Assembly (NCBI RefSeq): GCF_002073895.1
Contig: NZ_CP012839.1
Span: 161,044-211,788, forward strand
Source of the DNA: Candidatus Riesia pediculischaeffi
GTDB taxonomy: Bacteria > Pseudomonadota > Gammaproteobacteria > Enterobacterales > Enterobacteriaceae
Reading direction: 5' to 3'
Length of the DNA: 50,745 nt
Within the stretch, counting starts at the first letter, position 1; every line of letters begins with the position of its first letter. Made by a program: the position numbers and the translations under genes. Shown one piece after another: positions 30,265 through 39,313 of the stretch. The notes beneath the pieces were generated by a model, which worked only from the letters and a program-made list of their open reading frames with translations, did not search any database and had not been told where the DNA came from.

Positions 30265-30294
30265 TTACAACTACCGAAAAGATTTTGGTATAAT
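30265..30294 (+). promoter_or_regulatory. candidate extended -10 promoter of tpiA
   Basis: A TATAAT at 30289-30294 is preceded by TG one base away (TGGTATAAT), an extended -10 element. A poor -35 (TTACAA, 30265-30270) lies 18 bases upstream. Transcription would begin near 30301, shortly before tpiA. Extended -10 promoters do not need a good -35. Confidence 0.45.
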
Positions 30295-30331
30295 TTATCA
30301 TACTTCGGTGTTCCTTATGACCAACGGAAAA

Positions 30332-31087
30332 ATGAAAAAAAAAATTATAATTGGAAACTGGAAATTAAACGGAAGTCTCAACATGATTGAAAACTTCTTT
30401 AAAAACCTAAGGATAGAGATGTTTCAATCGAGTGCACTTGACTTTGTGATTGCCCCTCCGTTCCCATATCTGATGAACGTCGGAAGGATGATAAGAAGAT
30501 ATCATAATGTGTTTCTTGGAGCACAGAACGTAGATTTACATCTGATTGGAGCATATACTGGAGAAATATCATCCCTCATTTTGAAGGATGTCGGAGTAAA
30601 ATACACTATTGTAGGACATTCCGAAAGGAGGATGTATCATCTTGAAAAAGATGCGGAAATTGCAAAAAAGTTTCTCTTATTACAAAAAGAAGGTATAATA
30701 CCGATATTATGTGTTGGAGAATCTTTGTCAGAAAAAAGATCGGGAAATACTGAATCAATTCTTATGAAACAGATTCGTCCAATCATCGAGATGATCAGAA
30801 ATACAGATTTTTTGAAAATTATGATCGCCTATGAACCGGTTTGGTCTATTGGAACTGGAAATTCGGAAGACCCTAGTTCCGTTCAGAAAACCGCAGAGTT
30901 TATCAAAGGATACATATTAGATAACTTAGACATCAGAAGAGAGTTTTTGTTCATACATTACGGAGGATCAGTAAACAGTAAAAATTTTCAAGAATTTATA
31001 GAAAAACCTGACATAGATGGTCTTTTGATAGGAAAATGTTCTATAGAATACAGATCGATCTCTGAAATTTTTAGTAAGATCAAGTAA
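30332..31087 (+). CDS. tpiA: triosephosphate isomerase
   Basis: TpiA interconverts dihydroxyacetone phosphate and glyceraldehyde 3-phosphate. The protein is 251 residues from the ATG at 30332 (MKKKIIIGNWKLNGS), against 255 in E. coli; an ATG at 30317 is possible. The catalytic lysine (NWKLNG), histidine (GHSERRMYH) and glutamate (AYEPVWSIGTGNS) with the flexible loop are intact. The phosphate-binding loop near the end, normally LVGGASL, reads LIGKCSI, so the second glycine is lysine at about residue 235. The gene ends 63 bases before the convergent ubiK. Function is likely but the loop change is unusual. Confidence 0.95.
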   Translation: MKKKIIIGNWKLNGSLNMIENFFKNLRIEMFQSSALDFVIAPPFPYLMNVGRMIRRYHNVFLGAQNVDLHLIGAYTGEISSLILKDVGVKYTIVGHSERRMYHLEKDAEIAKKFLLLQKEGIIPILCVGESLSEKRSGNTESILMKQIRPIIEMIRNTDFLKIMIAYEPVWSIGTGNSEDPSSVQKTAEFIKGYILDNLDIRREFLFIHYGGSVNSKNFQEFIEKPDIDGLLIGKCSIEYRSISEIFSKIK

Positions 31088-31150
31088 TCTAAGAATAAAT
31101 CGTTGTGATCTCCGTGATCCTTTCGCGTAAATAACGGCGAATTTTCGCGT

Positions 31151-31405
31151 TCAGTCATCGTAATGTGGTTTGAAATTTGCAATCTTCTCTAGCTTTTGGA
31201 TCCTTTTTTCCACTTCTGAAATTTTCTTGACGATGTTAGACAAGATTTCAGATTGAACCTCGTATTCCTCTTTAGAAACCATACGTAATTTCTCAATCTT
31301 CTTAGAGATGATAAATTTGACTTTTTTTTCAATATCATTCTTTACGTTACGTATTTCTTCCAGAACGACTTTTTTTATCATGTGAATAATACCCTTGATT
31401 TCCAT
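31151..31405 (-). CDS. ubiK: ubiquinone biosynthesis accessory factor UbiK (BMFP family)
   Basis: UbiK (YqiC) is a small coiled-coil protein that supports the Ubi complex in aerobic ubiquinone synthesis. The 84-residue protein is mostly predicted helix rich in K, E and I; its best match is VSKEEYEVQSEIL (E. coli VSREEFDVQTQVL), followed by the heptad-like VKKISEVEKRIQKLEKI. Length and position fit: in E. coli yqiC is adjacent to and divergent from ribB, exactly as here. The N-terminal half is weakly conserved and the start at 31405 could instead be the ATG eight codons later. It is a modest-identity call supported by gene order. Confidence 0.85.
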   Translation of the reverse strand: MEIKGIIHMIKKVVLEEIRNVKNDIEKKVKFIISKKIEKLRMVSKEEYEVQSEILSNIVKKISEVEKRIQKLEKIANFKPHYDD

Positions 31406-31662
31406 AGTTTCTTGAGATCTTCGGAAAAACTAATCATGATATTCTAAAATATATTTTTTATTTTGACAAATCGAAAATCGATCGTGAAATCTATTGTCGT
31501 CTTCGAATAAACGTGAATACACTGAACGCATCGAATTATCTCTTGAACCGATAAATGGTCGCTTCGATTAAATAAGTAGCATGAAATCGCCGGATATGTC
31601 ATATACACTTTCATTGACTCATGCCAAACTTGCTGAAGTTGAATATTTTGGAGAAAACCATC

Positions 31663-32310
31663 ATGAAAAAAACACTTAAAGAACAAGAATCAATTAAAAG
31701 AGTTAAAGAAGCTGTCGATTCTTTAAGAATCGGAGGTGGAGTAATTGTAGTAGATGACTTTAATAGAGAAAACGAAGGAGATATTATCTTTTCAGCGGAA
31801 AAGATGACCGTACAACAAATGGCTTTGACTATTCGACATGGTAGCGGGATAGTATGTTTGTGTCTCACCGAAGAAAAAAGGAGGCAATTACAATTGCCAA
31901 TGATGGTTCAGAAGAATTCGAGCATGTTTCAAACTGCTTTTACCGTATCGATAGAATCTTCTGAAGGAGTTACTACTGGAGTTTCTGCCTATGATAGGAT
32001 AACAACGATCAAAAAAGCGATTCATAGAAGTTCTAAACCAGAAGATTTACGTAGACCAGGACATGTGTTTCCTTTAGTAGCGAAGAATGGTGGGATATTC
32101 GAGAGGAGAGGTCATACGGAAGCTACGATCGATCTAATGAGATTGTGCGGTTTCGACGAGCCTTTTGGGGTGTTGTGTGAGCTGACAAATGATGACGGAA
32201 CGATGTCTAGATTTCCAGAAATTATTAAATTTTCTAAGGTACATCATCTTCCTTTGATTACTATCGATGATCTATCTAACTTTATAAGATTAAAAAAATC
32301 TTACCTGTGA
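31663..32310 (+). CDS. ribB: 3,4-dihydroxy-2-butanone-4-phosphate synthase
   Basis: RibB converts ribulose 5-phosphate to the four-carbon precursor of riboflavin. From the ATG at 31663 the protein is 215 residues (E. coli 217). The metal/substrate motif [47 protein letters not shown] and [15 protein letters not shown] are intact, as is [13 protein letters not shown]. There is no fused GTP cyclohydrolase II domain. GGAG lies nine bases before the chosen ATG; an ATG at 31621 would add 14 unconserved residues. E. coli ribB is controlled by an FMN riboswitch; I see no RFN element in the 257-base leader, so expression is probably constitutive. Confidence 0.96.
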   Translation: MKKTLKEQESIKRVKEAVDSLRIGGGVIVVDDFNRENEGDIIFSAEKMTVQQMALTIRHGSGIVCLCLTEEKRRQLQLPMMVQKNSSMFQTAFTVSIESSEGVTTGVSAYDRITTIKKAIHRSSKPEDLRRPGHVFPLVAKNGGIFERRGHTEATIDLMRLCGFDEPFGVLCELTNDDGTMSRFPEIIKFSKVHHLPLITIDDLSNFIRLKKSYL

Positions 32311-33189
32311 TCGATCTGTTGGTCAAAATGGAGAACAAAATTGAACCTTATAAAAATATCGAAGATGATCGATCATTTTTAAAAATTCAAACCGTTTAAA
32401 TTAAAAAAGTAGATTCTCTTCATGTTATCAATAAGAACATGATTGAAAAGATCGATTTAAACGATTTAGAATAGATGCGGATTGTTGAATTGCCAAAGTT
32501 AGATGATCCTATTCGTTTCGAAAGGTATTCCTTCGTGAAAACTGAAGTATTTAAAAATCATCTAAAAAATTTGATAGTACGATGAATATCTGTACGTCTT
32601 TAGTAACTGATTGAATCCATCTCGAAGTATATAACTTGTAAAAGATATGTGACAAATCGATCGTAAGAAAACCTACGATACAATAAGGCCATCGAACATC
32701 TTATCCACTATGTCAAGAACATTCTTCCTTCCCTGTAAAATTTATAGAAGCTATGCTGTTCTGATCGTACGTTCAAATTCATGAAAGATTTTATGATTTT
32801 TTCATAAAATGAAACGGTATTAAGATCTACCAGCACGGAGAAATCATCATGATATTCTTCGTAGAACAATTGATAAATACTGTTCACATCCTTCTTAAGA
32901 TTTATTTTTCGTTAACCATGAGATGTCCATACATAATTGAACGATACCGTTCTTCTCAAGAGAAGGTGTTTTAAAGTTAATAAAGGAGAACTTAATGTTT
33001 TACTCATTATCTGCGACCCCATTCCTTTCTATTACATCATTTATGAACGGAATTTTGGATAGTTCAGTTCGTATGCGATACGAGCTTCAGGTGGATGGTT
33101 TAACAACTGTGCACGATATGTAGAGAGTTTCTTCGGTATTTCAACTTTTATATATGAACAAAATTTAACGGTAAATAGGAAGATAAAAA
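32311..33189. other. gap between ribB and plsC, possible recently decayed genes
   Basis: These 879 bases are less AT-rich than the other gaps in the window and contain stretches that read like coding sequence before hitting stops, for example 36 codons from the ATG at 32474. In E. coli tolC, parE, parC and others separate ribB from plsC. I could not match any piece to these by eye. A 12-base palindrome (ATGATCGATCAT, 32364-32375) and a 9-bp hairpin (32788-32810) are present. It is probably one or more pseudogenes. Confidence 0.4.
32995..33123 (+). CDS. short hypothetical ORF with strong ribosome binding site
   Basis: A 42-codon frame starts MFYSLSATPFLSITSF and ends TTVHDM before TAG. It has AAAGGAG at 32982-32988, six bases before the ATG, which is better than most ribosome binding sites in this window. 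Base composition is coding-like. I do not recognise the protein, and it may be the 5' remnant of a larger gene that has since acquired a stop. Treat as unproven. Confidence 0.25.
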   Translation: MFYSLSATPFLSITSFMNGILDSSVRMRYELQVDGLTTVHDM

Positions 33190-33903
33190 ATGTTAGCTAT
33201 CGTCAGAATAGTATTGTTGATCTTTTCTGTGTTTTTAATTTGTCTATTCGGATTTTTTAATTTTTTTATTAATCCAAGAAGTTCACAACATACTTTCATT
33301 CTTGGAAGGATCTTTGGAAAATTATCCAAAATCCTAGGGGTTAAGGTGATTGTTCGTGTTTCAAAGAAATCAAAAGATCTTATAGAACCGGTTATCTACA
33401 TCGGAAACCATCAGAGTCTCTATGACATGTTTATCATGTCGAACGCAATTCGACCGAATACTATAACGGTTGGAAAGAAAAGTTTAATTTTTATTCCGAT
33501 ATTTGGGCAGTTGTATTGGATTGCTGGAAATATCTTATTAGATAGAAATGATAGAAGCAAGATTCGCAAATCCGTTTTTAAAATTATCGATCGAATTAAG
33601 AACCAAGGAAGATCAGTTTGGATATTTCCAGAAGGAACTAGAAGCGGAGGAAAAGGTCTCTTACCATTTAAGAATGGTGCATTCCGAATCGCGAGTATCG
33701 CTAGGGTACCGATCATACCAGTTTGTTCTTCTGAAATATCTGATAAAATCAAATTAAACCGATGGAGAAACGGTACGGTGATAGTCGAAATACTTGATCC
33801 AATCTTTGTAGATCGAAACTACGGTGAATCTAACCCTTTAAATGAATTTTGTTTTAAGATTATGAAAAAAAAAATTTCTTTGTTGAATAGAGAAGTCAAC
33901 TAA
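33190..33903 (+). CDS. plsC: 1-acyl-sn-glycerol-3-phosphate acyltransferase
   Basis: PlsC acylates lysophosphatidate to phosphatidate, the precursor of all membrane phospholipids. The 237-residue protein (E. coli 245) starts with a hydrophobic membrane segment (residues 5-27). The NHQSLYD (HX4D) catalytic motif, GKKSLIFIPIFGQLYWIAGN, FPEGTRSGGKGLLPFKNGAF and VPIIPVCSSE are all present. AGGAAG lies eight bases before the ATG. plsX and plsB/plsY for the preceding step are not seen here. Together with pssA and glpK it shows a retained phospholipid route. Confidence 0.95.
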   Translation: MLAIVRIVLLIFSVFLICLFGFFNFFINPRSSQHTFILGRIFGKLSKILGVKVIVRVSKKSKDLIEPVIYIGNHQSLYDMFIMSNAIRPNTITVGKKSLIFIPIFGQLYWIAGNILLDRNDRSKIRKSVFKIIDRIKNQGRSVWIFPEGTRSGGKGLLPFKNGAFRIASIARVPIIPVCSSEISDKIKLNRWRNGTVIVEILDPIFVDRNYGESNPLNEFCFKIMKKKISLLNREVN

Positions 33904-34003
33904 AAGATTAATGTTTCGATTATACATCAAAAAAAGATATTTTCATCGTTAAAAAAATTGAGATGATCTTCAAAAGATCTCGATGTGAACACTGATTATA
34001 AAA

Positions 34004-34513
34004 ATGAAAAAAATTAGTTTAATATCTGCAGTTAGCCGATTCAACTCTGCAATCGGGTATAAAACTTTGATTCCGTGGAAGTTATCGAACGATATAAAGT
34101 GGTTTAAAAGAATAACCGTCAACAAACCGGTCATCGTAGGAAGAACAACACATGAAATCATCGGAAAACTTCCGATGCGGATGAACATCGTTCTTAGTAG
34201 AGATCAAAAAACTTCTGAAAGTAAAGAAATGGATCGTATATGGGTCAGTTCGGTTGAACAAGCATTATCATCCGTTCCAGATAAAACAAAAGAAATAATG
34301 ATAATCGGTGGAGAGAAAATCTACAGACTTTTTTTTCCGATTGCAAATAGGTTGTACATAACTTACGTAGATTATCAAGGAAAAGGAGACACATTCTTTC
34401 CATCTATATCTAAGAAGGATTGGATATGTTCCTATGTCAGCAGAACAATTGATCCTGATCGAAACAATTCGCATAGACACGTCCATAAGATATTTAAAAA
34501 AAGGAAACCTTAG
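34004..34513 (+). CDS. folA: dihydrofolate reductase
   Basis: FolA reduces dihydrofolate to tetrahydrofolate, replenishing the cofactor consumed by ThyA. The 169-residue protein (E. coli 159) has the catalytic aspartate in PWKLSNDIKWFKRIT, the NADPH motif VIVGRTTHEIIGKLP, MIIGGEKIYRLFFP and YVDYQGKGDTFFP. Departures from E. coli are an isoleucine at the Met20 loop position, HT-W replaced by TT-H after the GR, and a one-residue deletion in the GRPLPGR turn. The C-terminus is a basic tail (KIFKKRKP). It is convergent with apaH, as in E. coli; here the two stop codons abut as TAGCTA. Confidence 0.95.
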   Translation: MKKISLISAVSRFNSAIGYKTLIPWKLSNDIKWFKRITVNKPVIVGRTTHEIIGKLPMRMNIVLSRDQKTSESKEMDRIWVSSVEQALSSVPDKTKEIMIIGGEKIYRLFFPIANRLYITYVDYQGKGDTFFPSISKKDWICSYVSRTIDPDRNNSHRHVHKIFKKRKP

Positions 34514-35386
34514 CTAAAATTGCTGAATTTTTCTAACCATGCAAGGTACATCAAAATATCTTTTATCCTCCCATCTTAACGCAGTTAGCCTTCTACCCCA
34601 ACAACAACCAGTATCCATAGGATATATGTTCTTCTGACTACATTTTCCGTTTAAAGATGACCAGTGACCGAATACAATCGAATATCTTCGATCTATCTTC
34701 CTATCGAAAAGAAACCAAGGTTTAAAACTTTTACATTTCGATACCTGATAATCATCCTTTATGTTCATATTTAAGTTACCGTTCTTATAGCAATATCTCA
34801 TTCTAGTAAAGACATTAATGTTAAACTTGATCTTCTCAAAATTGTTGAAATATTTCTTTTTCCACCTATACGAACGGTTCAGTTGAATAAATCTTTCAAA
34901 AAATTCAGCTTCTTCTATTCGGATAAAATTTTCTATATCTCTTGCGTAAGAGATGACATCTTGTAAACTCCAGTAAGGATGTATTCCTGCATGCACCATA
35001 ATTATTTTTTTTTCGGAATCTATTTGAAGAATGGGTTGACTCTTTAACCATATAACTAAATCTTCTATATCATTTTCTAGAAACATCCTTTGAAAATCTA
35101 TATTATTCCTGATATTTTCTTTTTTTTCATTTTCAGCAAAGAATTTTTTTTTAAAATTGTTATAAAAAAGATTTATCATAGAAAGCTCATGATTTCCTAA
35201 GACTATCTTTGAAGAATCACCCAAACTTTTTATATATCTCAAAACCCGAACTGATTCAGGTCCTCTAGATAACATATCCCCAGTGATCCATAGGGTGTCC
35301 GAGATTGGATCGAAATCTATCTTATCGATTAATTCCATTAATTCTCGATAACATCCGTGAATATCTCCTATAAAATAATTAGTCAT
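34514..35386 (-). CDS. apaH: bis(5'-nucleosyl)-tetraphosphatase, symmetrical
   Basis: ApaH hydrolyses Ap4A and related dinucleotides and can act as an RNA decapping enzyme. The 290-residue protein (E. coli 280) has the metallophosphatase motifs GDIHGCYRELMELI, GDMLSRGPESVRVLRYIKSL, GNHELSMINLF and the late FGHWSSLNGK, MDTGCCWGRRLTALRW. The ATG at 35386 has GAGGG eight bases upstream and gives the family start MTNYFIGDIHG; an ATG five codons earlier is less likely. apaG, which lies between rsmA and apaH in E. coli, is missing. Spacing to rsmA is 75 bases. Confidence 0.95.
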   Translation of the reverse strand: MTNYFIGDIHGCYRELMELIDKIDFDPISDTLWITGDMLSRGPESVRVLRYIKSLGDSSKIVLGNHELSMINLFYNNFKKKFFAENEKKENIRNNIDFQRMFLENDIEDLVIWLKSQPILQIDSEKKIIMVHAGIHPYWSLQDVISYARDIENFIRIEEAEFFERFIQLNRSYRWKKKYFNNFEKIKFNINVFTRMRYCYKNGNLNMNIKDDYQVSKCKSFKPWFLFDRKIDRRYSIVFGHWSSLNGKCSQKNIYPMDTGCCWGRRLTALRWEDKRYFDVPCMVRKIQQF

Positions 35387-35461
35387 CACGAAAACCCTCA
35401 TTTTTCTAAAATACAGAAATCTATGTTAAAAATTCTTCACGATGGATACAATAAATTTATA

Positions 35462-36280
35462 TCACTCTTCGAAATGATCATGTCTTCTTTTTGAAGAAAG
35501 TTCGTTCGATAGATTACAATAATCTAAAACTGTTAAATTTTCTGCCCGCATATTTTCATCGATATGTAACTTTTTATAATCATCGATACTGAACAATCCT
35601 TTAAGACTATTTAAGATTTTTTTTCTTCTTTGATGAAAAGCAACTCTTGTAATTAATTGCAATAGATCTATTTCACAAGAAGGATAAAAATTTTTATGTG
35701 GACGAAACCGTACGAAGGTAGAATTTACCTTTGGAACAGGGTTGAAAGATTTTGAAGATATATCAAAAAATCGATCGATCTTAAAATAATATTGAAAAAG
35801 AACGCTAATACGACCGTATGATTTATGGTTAGGTTTCGCGGTTAATCTGTCTGCTATCTCTTCTTGAAGCACGAAATGCATGTCAAATAAGTTTTCGTAA
35901 CGTGAAAGAAACTTTAACATTATTGGGATGGCAATATTGTACGGTAAACTGCCGAAGATCCTATATTTGGTAGATTTTTTAATAAGAAGATCAAGATGCA
36001 ATTTCATGATATCAAATTCTAAAATCCGTACAACTTTAAAGATCTCAGAATGAAAAAATAGTACATAATGAACCAGATCTCGATCGATTTCTATCGTGAT
36101 AAATCTATGTTTTATCCTTTCATATATTGGTATTGTAAGATTTCCTAAACCTGTTCCGATCTCAATGATAGACTGTCCAGATTTTGGGTTAAAACATGAA
36201 ATAATTCGATCTTGAACAAAAGGGTCGTTTAAAAAATTTTGTCCTAACCTCTTCTTAGATCTTAAGGAATAGGGTTTCAT
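35462..36280 (-). CDS. rsmA: 16S rRNA (adenine1518/1519-N6)-dimethyltransferase
   Basis: RsmA (KsgA) dimethylates two adjacent adenines near the 3' end of 16S rRNA during 30S maturation. From the ATG at 36280 the protein is 272 residues (E. coli 273): KKRLGQNFLNDPFVQDRII, SAM motif IIEIGTGLGNLT, YGRISVLFQYYFK, PVPKVNSTFVRF and RRKKILNSLKGLF. The catalytic NLPY motif reads SLPY (S111). Serine is allowed in N6-adenine methyltransferases generally, but RsmA normally has asparagine. It begins one base after the pdxA stop. A TTG start overlapping pdxA is possible but unneeded. Confidence 0.95.
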   Translation of the reverse strand: MKPYSLRSKKRLGQNFLNDPFVQDRIISCFNPKSGQSIIEIGTGLGNLTIPIYERIKHRFITIEIDRDLVHYVLFFHSEIFKVVRILEFDIMKLHLDLLIKKSTKYRIFGSLPYNIAIPIMLKFLSRYENLFDMHFVLQEEIADRLTAKPNHKSYGRISVLFQYYFKIDRFFDISSKSFNPVPKVNSTFVRFRPHKNFYPSCEIDLLQLITRVAFHQRRKKILNSLKGLFSIDDYKKLHIDENMRAENLTVLDYCNLSNELSSKRRHDHFEE

Positions 36281-36281
36281 T

Positions 36282-37262
36282 TTATGAAATCTCAATAGCC
36301 AATTTTAGTGCTTCTATCATACTACTTTCCTCAACCTCTGAAGTCCCAGCAATTTGTAGAGCTGTTCCATGATCTACTGATGTTCGAATAAACGGTAATC
36401 CTAAAGTTAGATTAACAGAATGAAAGAATCCAATGTTTTTTAAAACTGGCATTCCTTGATCATGATACATAGCTAACACCACATCAATATGTTTAAGATT
36501 TTCTTTCTGGAAGATAGAATCTGCAGGAAACGGACCATGTACGTTCAACCCTTTTTTATTTAGAGCAGAGATCGTCGGAGAAATCACTTCAATCTCTTCT
36601 TTTCCAAAATATCCTTGTTCTCCAGCATGAGGATTTAATCCACATACATGAATAATTGGATTAGGAATATTAAAAATCGAGCTGATCTCATTATGAAGGA
36701 TCAACAAAGTATCCGTTAAACTTTTAACATTGATCAGATTCGGAACATCTCTTAAAGAGACGTGTGTCGTCAAAAAAGCGACCTTTAGTGTATTAGATAC
36801 TAGAAGCATGACTGTTCTTTCTATATTGCAAAGCGATGCCAAAAATTCAGTATGCCCAGTAAACTGTGTACCGCAATCGTTGATTATTCCTTTATGAACC
36901 GGTCCCGTTATTATTCCATCAAAATCACCTCTTAAACATCCGAAACAAGATTTTCTTAGCATCTCGATTACATATTTGCTATTTCTCTTGTCGAGTTTAC
37001 CTGGTATGACAGGGTGTCTAAGTTGAATTGGTTTTATGTAGATCGAACGCCTTGGTTGAAGGTGTATCGAATAACTCTTAGAATATGGAATCAAATTTAA
37101 TCTTAAATTGAGAGATTTTGCTCTTTCTATTAATAGAAACGGATCAGATATGGTAACTAATCTCACCGGCCACCTACGTTGAACTAATTTGATTAGTATA
37201 TCTGGACCTATACCGGAAGGTTCTCCGGTAGTTATTACGAACGTCTTTTGAATATTTTCCAT
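36282..37262 (-). CDS. pdxA: 4-hydroxythreonine-4-phosphate dehydrogenase
   Basis: PdxA oxidises 4-phosphohydroxy-L-threonine in the pyridoxal phosphate pathway. The 326-residue protein (E. coli 329) starts with ITTGEPSGIGPDILI and contains ITGPVHKGIINDCG, FTGHTEFL, HVCGLNPHAGEQG and AMYHDQGMPVLKN with the metal-binding histidines, ending RTSVDHGTALQIAG and EALKLAIEIS. Its retention suggests that the symbiont makes vitamin B6, which also serves PabC here. surA, normally the next gene upstream, is gone. Confidence 0.96.
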   Translation of the reverse strand: MENIQKTFVITTGEPSGIGPDILIKLVQRRWPVRLVTISDPFLLIERAKSLNLRLNLIPYSKSYSIHLQPRRSIYIKPIQLRHPVIPGKLDKRNSKYVIEMLRKSCFGCLRGDFDGIITGPVHKGIINDCGTQFTGHTEFLASLCNIERTVMLLVSNTLKVAFLTTHVSLRDVPNLINVKSLTDTLLILHNEISSIFNIPNPIIHVCGLNPHAGEQGYFGKEEIEVISPTISALNKKGLNVHGPFPADSIFQKENLKHIDVVLAMYHDQGMPVLKNIGFFHSVNLTLGLPFIRTSVDHGTALQIAGTSEVEESSMIEALKLAIEIS

Positions 37263-39313
37263 ACTATATGAACCTTATACATAACCTTCCAGATTGAAAC
37301 ATAACGGATGAGAACCGAACTGTCTCGTTATTTTAATTAACAACATCTTACAAATATATCAATTAAAAAGATAATTTTAAAAAATCAGAACATAACGTTT
37401 TGATGGAAATATTGCAAATGAATCGATGAAATCATATATCCAACTAGATTGAACTAACGTATCCTTACCTACGGTTATGGGATAAAAATAAAACAGTAAA
37501 AATAATTTTGGTTCTAAAACACTTTTTATATCGATATGGATATGAATATAACGAAACCATCATAACCTTACTGCACTGAAATGTATCTGAGCTCCTGCCA
37601 ATTTGATTTTTTTGAAACTTATTTATAAACCTTTATGATGGAGGTTTATATAGCTTATATCAGAGATAAATAGATAAATAGTTACGTAATATGTTCATTA
37701 TTTTAATACGATTGTATTCAAAAAATTTTTAAAACTATACCATTTTGGTTACTAATCTTAAAATTATGAATAAAATTATATAGAATATATCCGATATTAC
37801 TTCATAAAAATAGACGTTCGTTCGATGCTTCATAACAGGTAATTCTTTAACAATCCTGTAGTTTTAAAAAATATCCGTAAAGATACTTCTTAGGGATATC
37901 TTATAAAACAACCTGATATAATCTTTAGTATCTTTTGTACCTCTGTACATGAAGTAGATACGTTCGTTAGGACAGTTTTAATTTGCGAAAAATCGGTTAT
38001 TATAAGTTCTTAAACTGTTTTGTAAAAGAACTGGTCTTATCGATTTATATTTCCCATATTTATTAGCTTATTTTTTGTATCTGTTGTTTTTACCGTACCA
38101 ATCTAGTAATATCTTTATTTTTTTTAAAGTTAGAATCATACAGAGATATAAACGAGAATAATCTTCAACTGTAAGTAAACTGATTCAATCTAAATTGAAT
38201 AGAAACTACAAAAATTAATTTCTTAAACTATATTTATATAAAAGTATAATCATCACAACATGGTATGAAAGATTTTAACTTCTCTGATCTGCACATGAAC
38301 CTTAACTTATAAAACAATATATTGCAAATTCCAATATTTCAATGTTGAATATCCTATATTCAACCTATTAAAAATGTAACATCCTACTCTTTACAGATTG
38401 TTCACATTAACATAAATAGATTTCAACTCAAGAAAATTTAAAATTCGTATATTTTTACAGAAGAAATGAAATATGGTTATTTGTAAAGAATGGGATGTAC
38501 TATTATATGATGTGAAAACTAATATTTTTAATCATAAAAAATCTAGTTGATTCATTTGATAAAAGTTATCTTTATTAGATTATCTCAAAAATATGACGTA
38601 ATATATCCTGTTAGAATTTGATTTTTTTTTATTAAAAACAGAATAGATCATCGTCAATTTCATACAACATCATAAATACCGTTTATATAGTTTTACAGAT
38701 ATGATTCTAGATCAAAATCAATTAGAATGTGATATTAATGTCAAGATCCTAAATGATTCTCCGTCGATAAAATTGTTTAAACAATATACTTATATGTTCA
38801 GTTGATACTTTCATAAAAATGTCGCTTTGAAATATGAATTTTAAAATGATAATCTATTCTCAATATTCCAGTGAAAACTACTTTTTTTTGATCGTATGAT
38901 CTTTTAAAAATAGATATGATGTTATCAAAACATTTCTAAATAGTTTATATAATCTATCTATTCAATTTCAATAGATTTATTTAAAAATCTGATTCCTTGA
39001 TAATCAAAAATTATATCATTTTTTTAACGAAACCTTTCGTAAAGCAATTTTTATTCGAGATTAATATATCTTTCCTAAAAATGTTTTAGTTCAATAGAAC
39101 GAATCTTTTCATGCAAAAACCTTTCATGAAATATATATTTAATTAATACAAATGACGCTTTATAAAACAAAAACGTATATTAATGTTATATATTGATATA
39201 TTAAAAAAAGTTTAGAAAAATATGAAATAAGTTTTTATTATCGATACAAAGGTTTGATCTTAATTGGTAGATGATAGATCGATTCATATTTCAAGATATA
39301 AAAAGAGCAACTT
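37263..39313. other. 2-kb non-coding desert at the former surA-lptD position
   Basis: The 2051 bases between pdxA and djlA are the most AT-rich part of the window, and no reading frame longer than a few dozen codons or RNA gene is recognisable. In E. coli surA (1.3 kb) and lptD (2.35 kb) sit exactly here. Only a short hairpin at 37624-37650 and a slightly less AT-rich patch at 37550-37615 stand out. I interpret it as eroded remains of those genes, beyond recognition by eye. Confidence 0.6.
37624..37650 (+). repeat. 9-bp inverted repeat in the pdxA-djlA gap
   Basis: TATAAACCT and AGGTTTATA are perfect reverse complements around a nine-base loop. The structure lies about 360 bases upstream of pdxA. 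No T-run follows on either strand, so it is not a typical terminator; its role is unknown. Confidence 0.35.

Noticed and set aside
31406..31662. Possible FMN riboswitch upstream of ribB
   Set aside because: The conserved G-rich blocks of the RFN element are not present in the 257 bases; only a TTGACA at 31463 without a matching -10 is seen.
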